NCBI GenBank assembly: GCA_903904735.1
Contig: CAIVDM010000191.1
Span: 110,253 to 174,252, forward strand
Direction: 5' to 3'
Length of the DNA: 64,000 nt
Origin: an uncultured delta proteobacterium
Lineage (GTDB): Bacteria > Bdellovibrionota_C > UBA2361 > OMII01
In this document: piece after piece, positions 15,772 through 25,464 of the stretch
Numbering within the stretch: the first letter of the stretch is position 1
Layout of the letters: the number at the start of each line of letters is the position of its first letter
Notes under the pieces: model-generated
Told to the model about the DNA's origin: nothing
The model's input: only the letters and a program-made list of their open reading frames with translations
The model's database searches: none
Program-made: the position numbers and the translations under genes

Positions 15772-17607
15772 TCAGGTGCGCGGCACGCGCGCGCGTGCCG
15801 CTCTTTGCTTCAAAGTCGCCTCCTTCATGGCAGGCGTTGACAGGGTATGGTCCGTGGCACCATCGAGCGCATCACATCTAAACATCACAACATCTCGTAT
15901 CGCGTTGTCTGACTGCGCAAGAAGCCTCTCTCTTAAGATAGCACCACGCGTTATCAGCCTTCGAAGCGAATCATGCCGTGATTCAACCCACTCGCGTTTA
16001 GCTACGTACACCAGATGAGCCTCACAATGGAACGCGGCGGCTTCGGTCGACACCACCCGTACAGGTCTTCTCACGTAATACAACATCGGATCGAAATACT
16101 CATCGAAAGGATGCTTCACAACCGCAAGTTGCTCACCATCTCGCGCAGCCGACAACCAGACATGCGCCATCTCATCGTAGCCCTTCAAATGCGCCTTCAC
16201 CGCCGCCCCAGCGTTCACCGCTAGCGTTAACAGCGCGGCATACTGGAACCATAGGGTCCGAAAAACCCCTTCATGCGCGCGACGCAGCGCAAAGGAACCA
16301 AACGCTACGATGGCGACTAAGACCAGTCCGAACCTCTCCACGACGTGCAAAATCGGAGGAATCGCCAGAGACACACGCGGAAACGAACTGTAATCGAGAC
16401 CAGATAGGACAGCTCCAACCCCAAGCACCACCACGATGATTGCGGTGTTAACTCGAAGGAATCTCCGTCCCGCCCTCAAAGAACGCTCTCTAATACGTTC
16501 ACCGCCGAGCTCAAACAGGCGGGACACTTCCACAGCCAGCTGCACCGCGACAAGCGGCGCCAGCGGAAGTAAATAGGAATGCCTCTTGCCGGATGACAGT
16601 GAAAAAAGCGCTATGCCACCGACACACAGGATGCAGGGAAGCCAGCGCCGGGACCGGTCAGCGCTCGGATAAGAGACTGTTTGATGTTGTCGCAACGCCT
16701 TCCACAAAAGTAGCAACACCAGAATGCCGAAGGGGAAGGTTGTGCGCAGAAAGGACGGGCCGTAAAACCACCAACTTTCCGAATTAACATGAGTCCCTCC
16801 CGTGATGCGTTGCAGGTTCTCAAATAGAATCTGCCGCTGAACAAAGGCATCGCCTCCTACGCGATAAGCGCAGTAATACCACGCGAGAGGAAAACAAAAC
16901 GCGAGCCATCCCAGGCTAGGCCGAAGAAACTCGCGCGCGGTCCTGCGAGGTCCCAGACAGACAACTCCCCCCAAACCGACCAGAAAAACCGGCAACGCCG
17001 CGCCAACCGGGCCACGAGCCAGGACCCCTAGCGCGCAGAAGATAAAGAACCCAAACCTTGCCAGTCGGGATCCCCTGCCTTCAGGTTTCCCGTCGGCACG
17101 GGAGGTAGTCGCCACTGACGCGAGCGCTCCCCACACACACAGCGTGAACGTCATGTCCACCATCGCCTGATTCGCCATGACGTAGAAGCCGTACGTCATT
17201 GACGTAATCGCCGCGCCTAAAAGCGCCGAGCGCCGAGGATGAGAGCCGCCAAGTCGAGCGTTGGAGAATTGAGCGAAACGATACGCCACAATGGAGACGA
17301 ACAGCATCACTATCGACGCCGCTATCTGTGAATTAAATCGAACGGAGAACTCATCTACACGCCCTAGCGCTTGGGATATCAGTGCCCCAAGCCAATGATA
17401 GAGCGGTGGTTTGGAGGGAATAATCCCATTACGAAGAGGTAGGATCCATGTGCCATCACGTACGATAACATCGACTACCTGGGCCTCTCGCGCCTCAGAA
17501 CTTCCACCTATCGAAGGTATCCCAATGACAAGCGACTGCATCCCGAGATAAAGCAGGATCCCTACAAGAATCGGCATATATGGGAATCTCGTTGATGATG
17601 AGTCCAT
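15772..17607 (-). CDS. ArnT-like glycosyltransferase (GT83/GT39 superfamily)
   Basis: This 611-residue polytopic membrane protein has the GT-C layout: a first loop with SSEAREAQVVDVIVRDGTW and PSKPPLYHWLGALISQ, which is the ArnT/PMT_2 signature (xxPPLYxW), then about a dozen TM helices. It then has a soluble C-terminal region. ArnT enzymes move a sugar from undecaprenyl phosphate to lipid A, but related proteins modify other glycans or proteins. It is the last gene of the dnaE-AI-2E-nadC-birA operon, 7 nt after birA. The C-terminus is very Arg/Ala-rich because it overlaps a palindromic terminator. The acceptor is unknown. Confidence 0.82.
   Translation of the reverse strand: MDSSSTRFPYMPILVGILLYLGMQSLVIGIPSIGGSSEAREAQVVDVIVRDGTWILPLRNGIIPSKPPLYHWLGALISQALGRVDEFSVRFNSQIAASIVMLFVSIVAYRFAQFSNARLGGSHPRRSALLGAAITSMTYGFYVMANQAMVDMTFTLCVWGALASVATTSRADGKPEGRGSRLARFGFFIFCALGVLARGPVGAALPVFLVGLGGVVCLGPRRTAREFLRPSLGWLAFCFPLAWYYCAYRVGGDAFVQRQILFENLQRITGGTHVNSESWWFYGPSFLRTTFPFGILVLLLLWKALRQHQTVSYPSADRSRRWLPCILCVGGIALFSLSSGKRHSYLLPLAPLVAVQLAVEVSRLFELGGERIRERSLRAGRRFLRVNTAIIVVVLGVGAVLSGLDYSSFPRVSLAIPPILHVVERFGLVLVAIVAFGSFALRRAHEGVFRTLWFQYAALLTLAVNAGAAVKAHLKGYDEMAHVWLSAARDGEQLAVVKHPFDEYFDPMLYYVRRPVRVVSTEAAAFHCEAHLVYVAKREWVESRHDSLRRLITRGAILRERLLAQSDNAIRDVVMFRCDALDGATDHTLSTPAMKEATLKQRAARARVPRT
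15780..15806 (+). terminator. Terminator of the MgtC-like gene, inside the end of the convergent gene
   Basis: GCGGCACGCGC at 15780-15790 is followed immediately by its perfect reverse complement (15791-15801), then TCTTT. The 22-bp palindrome is also the coding sequence for the Arg/Ala-rich C-terminus of the opposing ArnT-like gene. Confidence 0.65.
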
Positions 17608-17614
17608 CGCTCCT

Positions 17615-18391
17615 CTACATCGAAAGTGAGGTTATGTGACCAGAGATGAACTGCCGACGCTCGCCGCCTACACGAAGGACTAGAGCGCCAGACGACTCAA
17701 TTCCCTCGTACGTTCCCGTCATTTCCCCTAACCCAGTATCTATCCCGATCGTCGTCACGCCGGGGCGAAAACACGAAGCGGAGCTCCATTCTTGAGAAAA
17801 GCAACCAAACCCCTCCTGACTAACAAAGCGATGATGCATGTGGACGAACTCCCTACTCGTCGGCAATAACACCTCCTGCGCCGAAGTGCCTATCCCACGA
17901 ATATCCGTTACTGAGGTCGCTATCCCCGCTAAATCCTGTGGCGGTCTCGCTACGTTAATACCGACACCAACTAACACACAGTGGAATCCCCGATTCGGCT
18001 CAACCTCAATCAGGATTCCCCCCAACTTCTTAAGGCCATCAGCCCCGACCACGACAAGATCATTGGGCCACTTAAGTGATATGCACGCCTGAATGCTCGC
18101 GAGCGCCTTGTAAAGAGCGACTCCACAAGCCAGGGAGTAGCCGCTTAACATATTGGGACCGCCCTCAACACAAAATATAAAGGTCGCCAACAACGCCCCG
18201 CCGGGCGAGTGCCATACACGGCCCTGCCGCCCTCTTCCTGCCAGCTGCTGATCGGCGAGGACCAATCCAGTCCATGCGGAATCAACGGCGTGCTCCGCTA
18301 TCAATTCTCGGGCGACGTCCATAGTCGACGACACCTCCGCGTATCGCCGAGCGAGGCGTATTCCTGGGATGTCCATCTCTATGAAAGACAC
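17615..18391 (-). CDS. birA: Biotin--[acetyl-CoA-carboxylase] ligase
   Basis: This 258-residue enzyme activates biotin to biotinyl-AMP and transfers it to the BCCP lysine. It has the conserved SSTMDVARE, AGRGRQGRVWHSP (biotin/AMP loop GRGRxGR), LKWPNDL and GGILIE blocks. There is no N-terminal helix-turn-helix, so it is a monofunctional (class I) ligase that does not repress transcription. GTG at 18391 is supported by AAGGAG at 7 nt. An internal ATG at 18376 is less well placed. It begins one nucleotide after the nadC stop. Confidence 0.93.
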   Translation of the reverse strand: MSFIEMDIPGIRLARRYAEVSSTMDVARELIAEHAVDSAWTGLVLADQQLAGRGRQGRVWHSPGGALLATFIFCVEGGPNMLSGYSLACGVALYKALASIQACISLKWPNDLVVVGADGLKKLGGILIEVEPNRGFHCVLVGVGINVARPPQDLAGIATSVTDIRGIGTSAQEVLLPTSREFVHMHHRFVSQEGFGCFSQEWSSASCFRPGVTTIGIDTGLGEMTGTYEGIESSGALVLRVGGERRQFISGHITSLSM

Positions 18392-18392
18392 G

Positions 18393-19247
18393 CTATGGCT
18401 CCTTTTTTGGTTGGATTCTCATCGAGATATCAACGTTTGGCGCCTGGGTCGTAAGGGCCCCAACCGACACCGCATCAACGCCAGAGGCGCATATCGCCTT
18501 CAGCCTATCGCGAGTAACTCCGCCAGAAACTTCCACCATAGGAGGTTCCGGGCGTTGCCGAACAATCTTCACCGCCTGCGTGAGAAGATCGTCTGAGAAA
18601 TTGTCTAACATCACTATCGTGGGCTTGAACTCCATCGCGACCGCGAGCTCCTCAAGGTTTCTTACCTCTACTTCCCAAGGCATATAGAGCGGCTTTCCTC
18701 TGACAACACTCTCTAACGCCGAGCGAATTCCTCCCGGATGCGCGTCGATGTGATTGTTTTTCACCAGAATCATGTCTCCGAGGCAAAACCGATGGTTTTT
18801 ACCCCCGCCAACACGCACCGCGTACTTATCGAGCACCCTCCAGCCAGGCATTGTCTTTCTCGTGTCGAGCACTACGAGCCCTGGCTCAAATTGGCAAAAC
18901 TCACGCGTAAACGTCGCGACACCGCACAGACGCTGAAGGAAATTCAAAATCGTCCTCTCCGCTGCCAGAACCTCGGCAGTCAACCCCTCAAGCTCCGCTA
19001 TTACAGTACCATCGTCGAGTAGGTCTCCATCGGCGACTCGTAGGTTGAGACGAATGCTCCAATGTCCCTCACTAACAATCAGGCTCAGCACCTCAACACC
19101 ACACATCACCATCGGCTGCCGAGCGATAATTCGCGCCTCACAGCGATGACCCTCTGGAACCGTTAACGAAGCTGTCATGTCTCCAAACGAGAGATCCTCC
19201 TCAAGGGCAAGCGCGACAAGTTTGCGAATGAGATTCGAGCCGTGCAT
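18393..19247 (-). CDS. nadC: Nicotinate-nucleotide pyrophosphorylase (quinolinate phosphoribosyltransferase)
   Basis: This 284-residue de novo NAD enzyme converts quinolinate and PRPP to nicotinate mononucleotide, CO2 and PPi. Recognisable blocks are LEEDLSFGDMTAS, AERTILNFLQRLCGVAT, LDTRKTMPGWRVLDKYAVRVGGG in part, and EVSGGV near the C-terminus. I use the ATG at 19247, with AAAGGAT at 7 nt; the frame extends upstream but would overlap the AI-2E gene with an Arg-rich tail unlike NadC. nadA and nadB are not in the window. Confidence 0.95.
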   Translation of the reverse strand: MHGSNLIRKLVALALEEDLSFGDMTASLTVPEGHRCEARIIARQPMVMCGVEVLSLIVSEGHWSIRLNLRVADGDLLDDGTVIAELEGLTAEVLAAERTILNFLQRLCGVATFTREFCQFEPGLVVLDTRKTMPGWRVLDKYAVRVGGGKNHRFCLGDMILVKNNHIDAHPGGIRSALESVVRGKPLYMPWEVEVRNLEELAVAMEFKPTIVMLDNFSDDLLTQAVKIVRQRPEPPMVEVSGGVTRDRLKAICASGVDAVSVGALTTQAPNVDISMRIQPKKEP

Positions 19248-19257
19248 AGGACATCCT

Positions 19258-20340
19258 TTAAGAGTGTAGAGCCCACCGATATGAGTGGCGCACCAAGACA
19301 CGTAACGTCGCCGCCGCCGGGATCGCGAGAAAAATGCCAAGAAGTCCGAACAACTGACCTCCCGCGAAGAGCGCCAGAATAATGACTAAAGGCGAGAGCC
19401 CCACGGACTCGCCCATGATCCGCGGCGTAATTACCATGCCCTCAAGGAATTGAACGACAGCGAACACGCCGAGCACCCAGGCTACATGACTGACATCCCC
19501 GAAGGTCACCAACGCCATCAGGGAGCTCAGGATAATCCCACTGATCGTGCCAACATACGGGACCATATTTCCGAAACCCGTTATGAACGCGAGCAGGAAC
19601 CAAAGATCGACTCCGATCGCCCCGAGCCCAATCGAGTACAGAACGAAAAGAACACAACAGACAAGCGCCTGTCCTCGAACAAACGCCGACACATAGCCGT
19701 CGATCTCACCGCATATGCGCTTGACCTTTGACCGACGAGTAGTGGGAAAAGCGCTCAAGAAAAAACGATGGATGATTGGCAGGTCAACCGAGATGTAGAA
19801 TACGATAAACGGCAGCAGAGCCACGTTGACGATCGTCAACACTCGATTGTAGCCCTTAAGAAGAGTTTCCAGAACCGTGCGCCCGACATTCTTAAGGGCA
19901 TCACCGCTGATTTGACCGGTTAAACTCGACACGACGCTATTGATGTCATGGAAGTCAAAGCTGCCGCGGAGCGGTTCAGGCAACCATCCTTGCAGCATCT
20001 CAAGGGTCGGGACCAGCTTGCTTCGCCCCGTTTCGACGTAGGACTGCAAATTATCGCTAAGCTTATGAAACTCGTCCACAATAGCGGGAAAGGCGGTCAC
20101 TAGCCCGACCACGAGAAGGAGCGCCGCTGAACCGCACACGGCGAAAAACGCCATGGACCTGGAGAGCCCCGCGCGGTCCAGTCGTGTCACGAGCGGATCA
20201 ATCGCGTAGGCGATGAAATAACCCAACAAAAGGAGCACAACTAGCTCCTTTAGACTGATGATTATCCATAAAACAAGAATCAGCGCGACTGATGAGAGAA
20301 TCCATAAAGGCGGCAGAAAAGAATCACGCTGGTTACTCAC
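19258..20340 (-). CDS. AI-2E family transporter (PerM/TqsA-like)
   Basis: This 360-residue protein has about eight TM helices. The AI-2E family pattern includes LLLGYFIAYAIDPLVTRL, FIVFYISVDLPIIHRFF and PYVGTISGIILSSLMAL, with VVQFLEGMVITPRIMGESVGLSP (central motif) before the final helices. Members are implicated in autoinducer-2 export or Na+/H+ transport. The name does not fix a function here, and no quorum-sensing gene is nearby. It sits between dnaE (7 nt gap) and nadC (10 nt gap), so it belongs to the same operon. Confidence 0.88.
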   Translation of the reverse strand: MSNQRDSFLPPLWILSSVALILVLWIIISLKELVVLLLLGYFIAYAIDPLVTRLDRAGLSRSMAFFAVCGSAALLLVVGLVTAFPAIVDEFHKLSDNLQSYVETGRSKLVPTLEMLQGWLPEPLRGSFDFHDINSVVSSLTGQISGDALKNVGRTVLETLLKGYNRVLTIVNVALLPFIVFYISVDLPIIHRFFLSAFPTTRRSKVKRICGEIDGYVSAFVRGQALVCCVLFVLYSIGLGAIGVDLWFLLAFITGFGNMVPYVGTISGIILSSLMALVTFGDVSHVAWVLGVFAVVQFLEGMVITPRIMGESVGLSPLVIILALFAGGQLFGLLGIFLAIPAAATLRVLVRHSYRWALHS

Positions 20341-20347
20341 ACAAGCC

Positions 20348-23300
20348 TCACATAAATGTTAACACCGGCCTGCCGAACAGCTGTTCCACCTCCTCGCAGA
20401 GAGCCTCTGACGGCAATACGCATACTGGAGTGTTCTCAGCGTCCCGCAACACGATCGAAACCTCCCCAGTCTCCAGCTTAAGGCGCACCTTGATCGGACA
20501 CGTACCGGTATGACGCTGGAATATGGTCTGAACACTCGGCAGCTTCAACTCAAAATTATCCTGCCCATTAAGCAACAAGTACCCCTGGGTGGCGTTTCGA
20601 TCTCGAAGCGCGATAAGAGACTCCATCTTATCGATAATAAGGGAACATCGCTCAGGGGTAACATCCGCCCTGCCGCTGACAATGACAGGGTCGTCCGCCA
20701 CAATAAGCGCTTGAATCTGCTTATATGTATCCGGCCACACAAGTGAGTCGATTGTTCCGGCCCAATCCTCCAGCGCGAAGCTCGCGTAACGATCTCCTTT
20801 CTTGGTGTTTTTCAGCTTGAGCGATGTAATAACGCCCCCGACACGGACCTCCTTGATCCCTTTTGTCTTAACGTCAGCGGTGCTGAGTGCCCCAAGTCTC
20901 TTCAGATCCCACCGAAACTTCTCAAGCGGGTGTCCTGAGATATAAAAGCCAAGGGCATTTCGCTCAAACGCTAACTTTTGATTGACAGGCCATTCAGGCA
21001 TAGTGGCGCGTCGTCGCATCGGAGTGGGTTTGGTCACCGCCGCTCCGAAGAGTGATATTTGGTTTGGGTCCACGTTCTTCGGCGTGGCGTACACCTTGAG
21101 CAGTTCCTCGAGGCGCTCAGACATATCTCGACGTGGAACCTTTGAGAAGTCGAAGCCTCCGCTGTGAATCAGGTTCTCCAGCACGCGCTTGTTGACTTGG
21201 CTAAGATCAACGCGAGAGAGCATATCCTCGAGATCCGTAAACGGTCCGTCGCGACGCGCGTGTACGATCGCCTCGACTGCCTTGTGGCCGGTACCTTTCA
21301 CCGCGGCCAGTCCAAAGAGAATATCCCCGCTCCTAACGCTAAAACTCGCCAGACTCTCATTCACATCAGGGGGAAGAACCGTAATACCACCACGACGACA
21401 CTCGTTGAAATTTTTGAACGTTTTATCGCTATCTTCCATGTCGTGAGTCATGAGCGCCGCCATGAACTCAACCCCGTGGTGCGCCTTCAAATACGCCGTC
21501 TGGAACGAAACCAGGGCGTACGCGGCAGTGTGACTTCTGTTGAAGCCGTAACGAGCGAATGTCTCCATCTGCTGAAAGATCTCATCCGCTAACCGCTTAT
21601 CGATTCCCCGCTCCACCGACCCCGATACAAAGCGAATCTTTTGCTTCGCCATCTCCTCAGGGTTCTTTTTACCCATCGCCTTTCTGAGCAGATCGGCTTC
21701 GCCTAAGCTATAACCAGCGAGCGCCTGAGCAAGTTGCATGATCTGCTCCTGATACAGGATCACGCCGTAGGTATCAGCCAAAATGTCCTTCATCGCCGGG
21801 TGCAGATACTCAATTGGCTCACGACCGTGCTTACGCTCGATGTAATGGTCGACCATGCCGGCATCAAGAGGGCCGGGTCGGTAAAGAGCCAAGATAGCGA
21901 CTATGTCATCAAAGCAGCTGGGCTTGAGCCGAATCACCATTTCGGTGATTCCACTCGACTCAAGCTGGAAGACGCCAGTGGTATTTCCAGCGCACAGAAT
22001 CGAATATGTCTTAGCGTCCTCAAGTGGAAGCAAATTCAGGTCAAGCTCGACCCCTCTACTCTCTTTGATGATATCCAATGCCGTATAGAGAACGGTGAGT
22101 GTTTTGAGTCCGAGAAAGTCAAACTTAACAAGCCCTATCTTCTCAACGTAAGTCATTGAATACTGCGTTACGTCGTTGCCGTCTTTATCAACCATCATCG
22201 GAAGGAGCTCATCGAGAGGGCGATCTCCGATAACCACTCCCGCCGCGTGTGTTGAGGCATGCCGAGTCAACCCCTCGAGCTTCATCGCTAACTCGATCAA
22301 CTCGCGCCCCTCACCAGCGGCGTACTCCGCGAGTTTCGGCTCCATCTTAAGGGCCTCTTTAAGCGGATAATCGAATCCCTGGCGCGGCGCCGGAACGAGC
22401 TGGGCGATCCGGTCTGTCTCGGCGTAACTCATGCCGAGCGCTCGTCCTACATCCTTAATCGCGGCCTTCGCCTTCAAAGTTCCGAAGGTCGCTATCTGCG
22501 CGACGTTCTCCTTGCCGTACTTCTCGACGACGTACTTGATAACTCGCTCACGTCCGTGGATGCAAAAATCCACGTCGATATCCGGCATACTTATTCGTTC
22601 CGGATTGAGGAATCTCTCGAAGAAAAGCTTGTTCGCGATCGGATCTACCTCAGTGATTCGCATAGCGTACGCTACGAGCGAGCCAGCGACCGATCCTCGA
22701 CCGGGTCCCACGGGAATACCGTGGTCCTTCGCCCAGACGATGAAATCTCCCACCACGAGAAAGTAGCCCGCGAAACCCATCTTGCCGATGAGCGATATCT
22801 CTAGCTCCAGTCGATCCCAGTAACTCTGGACGTCAGCTGGTTGCCATCCTGGCGATGACCCCAACACATCAAGCCGCTTCTTCAACCCTTCGCGCGCCAA
22901 CGCTCCCATCACATCAATGAGCGGAAGATCCTCATCGGTGGTGAACTTCGGCATATAATAGGTCTTGGACTCTAGCGAGAGATCGCACTGAGACGCGATC
23001 AGGCCGGTGTTTCGTATCGCCTCCGATCCCTCTTTGTAACCGGAGAACTCCTCTAGCATCTCCGCTTCCGTTTTTAAATGCAGTGTGAACCCCTCGTGCC
23101 GGAGTCTGTCCGGATCGGTGATTACCTTCCCAGTCGACACACACATCAAAACTTCCTGCGCGAAGTGATCGTCCTTTTCAAGGTAATGACAATCAGTCGT
23201 CGCCACGAGCGGAATCCCAAGGGTTTTCGCCAGATCGATGATCGCCGCGTTGTGCCGCATCTGGTCTTTAATGGGATGAGGCTGGAGTTCGAGATAAAAT

Positions 23301-23812
23301 CGGTCCTTGAAGGTGCGAGCGTAAAACTCAGCTATCTCTTTGGCGCCTTTGTAGTCCTCTAATTCAGTCGCTTGCGCCAACTCACCGGCAAGACACCCGC
23401 TTAAAACGATTAGGCCGTCGGAGTATCGTTCAAGGAGCTCATGATCAACTCTTGGCTTAAAGTAAAAACCCTCTTTGTAGGCCATGCTCGAGAGCTTGCA
23501 CAGGTTATGGTATCCCTGTTTGCTGGCTGCAAGCACTGTTAGGTGGCACGTACCAGCGCCGCCTGCTGCCCGCATCTTTCGCTCATGACGAGAGCCTGGG
23601 GTGACGTAGAGCTCACACCCAACGATCGGTTTAATGCCGGCGCTTTTAGCCTCGAGGTAGAACTCAACGGCTCCGTGCATATTACCGTGATCGGTCATCG
23701 CTATCGCCGGCTGCCCGAGCGCGGCCGCCCGATTGACTACCTCTTCAAGCTTATTAGCCCCATCAAGAAGACTGTACTGCGTATGGAGATGGAGATGACA
23801 GAACTGCGACAC
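20348..23812 (-). CDS. dnaE: DNA polymerase III subunit alpha
   Basis: This is the replicative polymerase catalytic subunit, 1154 residues. It has an N-terminal PHP domain starting CHLHLHTQYSLLDGA, the polymerase palm with GPGRGSVAGSL and the catalytic PDIDVDF (about residues 410-416), and helix-hairpin-helix and OB domains near the C-terminus. It is of the DnaE1 type. I place the start at GTG 23812, five codons before the first PHP His, as in homologues. A TTG at 23887 would add 25 Ser/Arg-rich residues and no start has a good ribosome site. It leads a five-gene operon through to the ArnT-like gene. Confidence 0.95.
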   Translation of the reverse strand: MSQFCHLHLHTQYSLLDGANKLEEVVNRAAALGQPAIAMTDHGNMHGAVEFYLEAKSAGIKPIVGCELYVTPGSRHERKMRAAGGAGTCHLTVLAASKQGYHNLCKLSSMAYKEGFYFKPRVDHELLERYSDGLIVLSGCLAGELAQATELEDYKGAKEIAEFYARTFKDRFYLELQPHPIKDQMRHNAAIIDLAKTLGIPLVATTDCHYLEKDDHFAQEVLMCVSTGKVITDPDRLRHEGFTLHLKTEAEMLEEFSGYKEGSEAIRNTGLIASQCDLSLESKTYYMPKFTTDEDLPLIDVMGALAREGLKKRLDVLGSSPGWQPADVQSYWDRLELEISLIGKMGFAGYFLVVGDFIVWAKDHGIPVGPGRGSVAGSLVAYAMRITEVDPIANKLFFERFLNPERISMPDIDVDFCIHGRERVIKYVVEKYGKENVAQIATFGTLKAKAAIKDVGRALGMSYAETDRIAQLVPAPRQGFDYPLKEALKMEPKLAEYAAGEGRELIELAMKLEGLTRHASTHAAGVVIGDRPLDELLPMMVDKDGNDVTQYSMTYVEKIGLVKFDFLGLKTLTVLYTALDIIKESRGVELDLNLLPLEDAKTYSILCAGNTTGVFQLESSGITEMVIRLKPSCFDDIVAILALYRPGPLDAGMVDHYIERKHGREPIEYLHPAMKDILADTYGVILYQEQIMQLAQALAGYSLGEADLLRKAMGKKNPEEMAKQKIRFVSGSVERGIDKRLADEIFQQMETFARYGFNRSHTAAYALVSFQTAYLKAHHGVEFMAALMTHDMEDSDKTFKNFNECRRGGITVLPPDVNESLASFSVRSGDILFGLAAVKGTGHKAVEAIVHARRDGPFTDLEDMLSRVDLSQVNKRVLENLIHSGGFDFSKVPRRDMSERLEELLKVYATPKNVDPNQISLFGAAVTKPTPMRRRATMPEWPVNQKLAFERNALGFYISGHPLEKFRWDLKRLGALSTADVKTKGIKEVRVGGVITSLKLKNTKKGDRYASFALEDWAGTIDSLVWPDTYKQIQALIVADDPVIVSGRADVTPERCSLIIDKMESLIALRDRNATQGYLLLNGQDNFELKLPSVQTIFQRHTGTCPIKVRLKLETGEVSIVLRDAENTPVCVLPSEALCEEVEQLFGRPVLTFM

Positions 23813-23974
23813 TGTGGTTTGGCTCGTAAAGTGAAGAACATGACTGAGAGACGCTCTGGAGCTCGCCGTAAAGCGCCGAAAGTACAACTGTTAGCCGCTA
23901 CTCCCCACTCGTCTCGCTTCGCGAAATCCTACCCGCTTACAGGCAATCCCTCAAGTATAAGCAGTCGCCCAACC

Positions 23975-25381
23975 TCACTTTCCAATGGCGGGGAAAAACC
24001 ACATCGGTAGAAGCTCTTTTCCGGCCACCTTGGCAATGTCCGACTCCTTGATAAACCGCTCAAGAGAGGTCATCAGCTTCAGGTCCTCGCTATTTCGAGT
24101 CATCGCGGCCGCTTCCTGCGCCTGGACTAAACGACGCACCATCTCGGCAAGGGTAGTATGATACGCCGGCGCGGCGCTTCCCTCCCGCACCGTACGCACC
24201 ACCTGAAGTCTTCCGCCGTACCGATGAAGCGCGTATTTCTTAAGCAGCTCCGACGTAGCGGGATCCGCCAGACTGGCGTTGGGACTCGCCAGCTGATGTC
24301 GAAGCCATAGAATCTTCGCCTCAGGAAGGCGGCATTCGCGAAGCACCGACTTGTCATTAGCGGCGATCGCCTTACTGTAGAGGTCAAGATGATCAAAATC
24401 GAGCCGGTAGATATCTTGCTCAATATCGCACGTCGACTTCTCAAAGAAGTTCCTTAGAGTCACACCACGAAATTGCCGCAGCGCGGATCGCGCCACCTCC
24501 GCTAACTCTGGGTTGGTGACCGCCTGCGGCGATATAAAAAACGCGTTCTTCGCGGCGCTTCGCCAGCTGATGCAGCCCGGGTCGGGACTTGTCGCATATC
24601 TCTCTAAATCGATCCACAGCGCTGCCTTGTGATCCGCGTCTAGTAAGGTGACAGGTCGCTTTGAGGAATATGAGGTGGCGTGCATATCGTACTCTGGCTC
24701 CTCAGCCAGATAGACCGCGCCTGACTTCGCTGTCGAGTGCAGCTTCGCGCCCTCATACGCCTCAAAAACCGCCACATCAAGACCGCACGAATCACGCAAC
24801 CACCGCGAGAGTCGTATCGTGAGCAACACATCCTCTCTCGACTCGTGCGCCTGTACTCCATCCAAAAGCCCGAGGGCGTGAGAGACAGTCTGAAGTGAAA
24901 GCGAGAGCTTCGCCTCTCCTTCTCGATGTTTGCGCACCAATTCACGAAACTCGGGACAGACCAGATATGCCTTCTGCGTTACGTGTAAAAGATCGCGTGG
25001 AATTATCTTGCCCCCGAAATAGGGATTTATCCCGTTTCGTATAAGACTTGTCCGCAAATACCCGAGATCAAACCGTGACGAGTTAAACCCTATGAGCGCC
25101 ACCGCACCCGCTACCTTCGCGATACTTCGCCCTAGAAAATCCGCGATGCGCCGCATAGCCGCTGGTTCATCATCCTCGGCATTAACTTGATGCTCCAAAA
25201 CATCCGTCCGATTGGCCAAGATGGCGCCAGGATCAGGAATCTGAAGACGGGATATCTTCACCAATCCAGAGAGCTCATCGATCACCTCCAGCTCGGAATT
25301 AACGAGCATAAAGGAGTAATTGATGATCTGTCCTATAGTATTTTTGTCAGTAGTCTCAAGATCGTAATAAATAGCGAACAT
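23975..25381 (-). CDS. sbcB: Exodeoxyribonuclease I
   Basis: This 468-residue protein is close to the E. coli ExoI length (475). The DEDDh exonuclease fold begins FAIYYDLETTDKN (catalytic D/E), with ALIGFNSSRFDLGYL and ESREDVLLTIRL for the second and third acidic/His motifs, then the SH3-like and helical C-terminal regions typical of ExoI. It degrades single-stranded DNA 3' to 5' and acts in recombination and mismatch repair. ExoI is widespread in Gammaproteobacteria, so presence here is mildly unusual. The ATG has AGGGG 4 nt upstream. It lies downstream of the sucA terminator and upstream of dnaE. Confidence 0.9.
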   Translation of the reverse strand: MFAIYYDLETTDKNTIGQIINYSFMLVNSELEVIDELSGLVKISRLQIPDPGAILANRTDVLEHQVNAEDDEPAAMRRIADFLGRSIAKVAGAVALIGFNSSRFDLGYLRTSLIRNGINPYFGGKIIPRDLLHVTQKAYLVCPEFRELVRKHREGEAKLSLSLQTVSHALGLLDGVQAHESREDVLLTIRLSRWLRDSCGLDVAVFEAYEGAKLHSTAKSGAVYLAEEPEYDMHATSYSSKRPVTLLDADHKAALWIDLERYATSPDPGCISWRSAAKNAFFISPQAVTNPELAEVARSALRQFRGVTLRNFFEKSTCDIEQDIYRLDFDHLDLYSKAIAANDKSVLRECRLPEAKILWLRHQLASPNASLADPATSELLKKYALHRYGGRLQVVRTVREGSAAPAYHTTLAEMVRRLVQAQEAAAMTRNSEDLKLMTSLERFIKESDIAKVAGKELLPMWFFPAIGK

Positions 25382-25434
25382 GTACCCCTACTGTACATCC
25401 CGGGCTAAGGCCGCGGAATACGCGAATTGGTCTT

Positions 25435-25464
25435 AAAAACCGCTACTAACCAGAAAAATAGCGG
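25435..25464 (-). terminator. Rho-independent terminator of sucA
   Basis: On the minus strand CCGCTA (25459-25464) pairs with TAGCGG (25440-25445) across a 14-nt loop, followed by TTTTT (25435-25439). The stem begins immediately after the sucA TAG stop codon. Confidence 0.7.
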
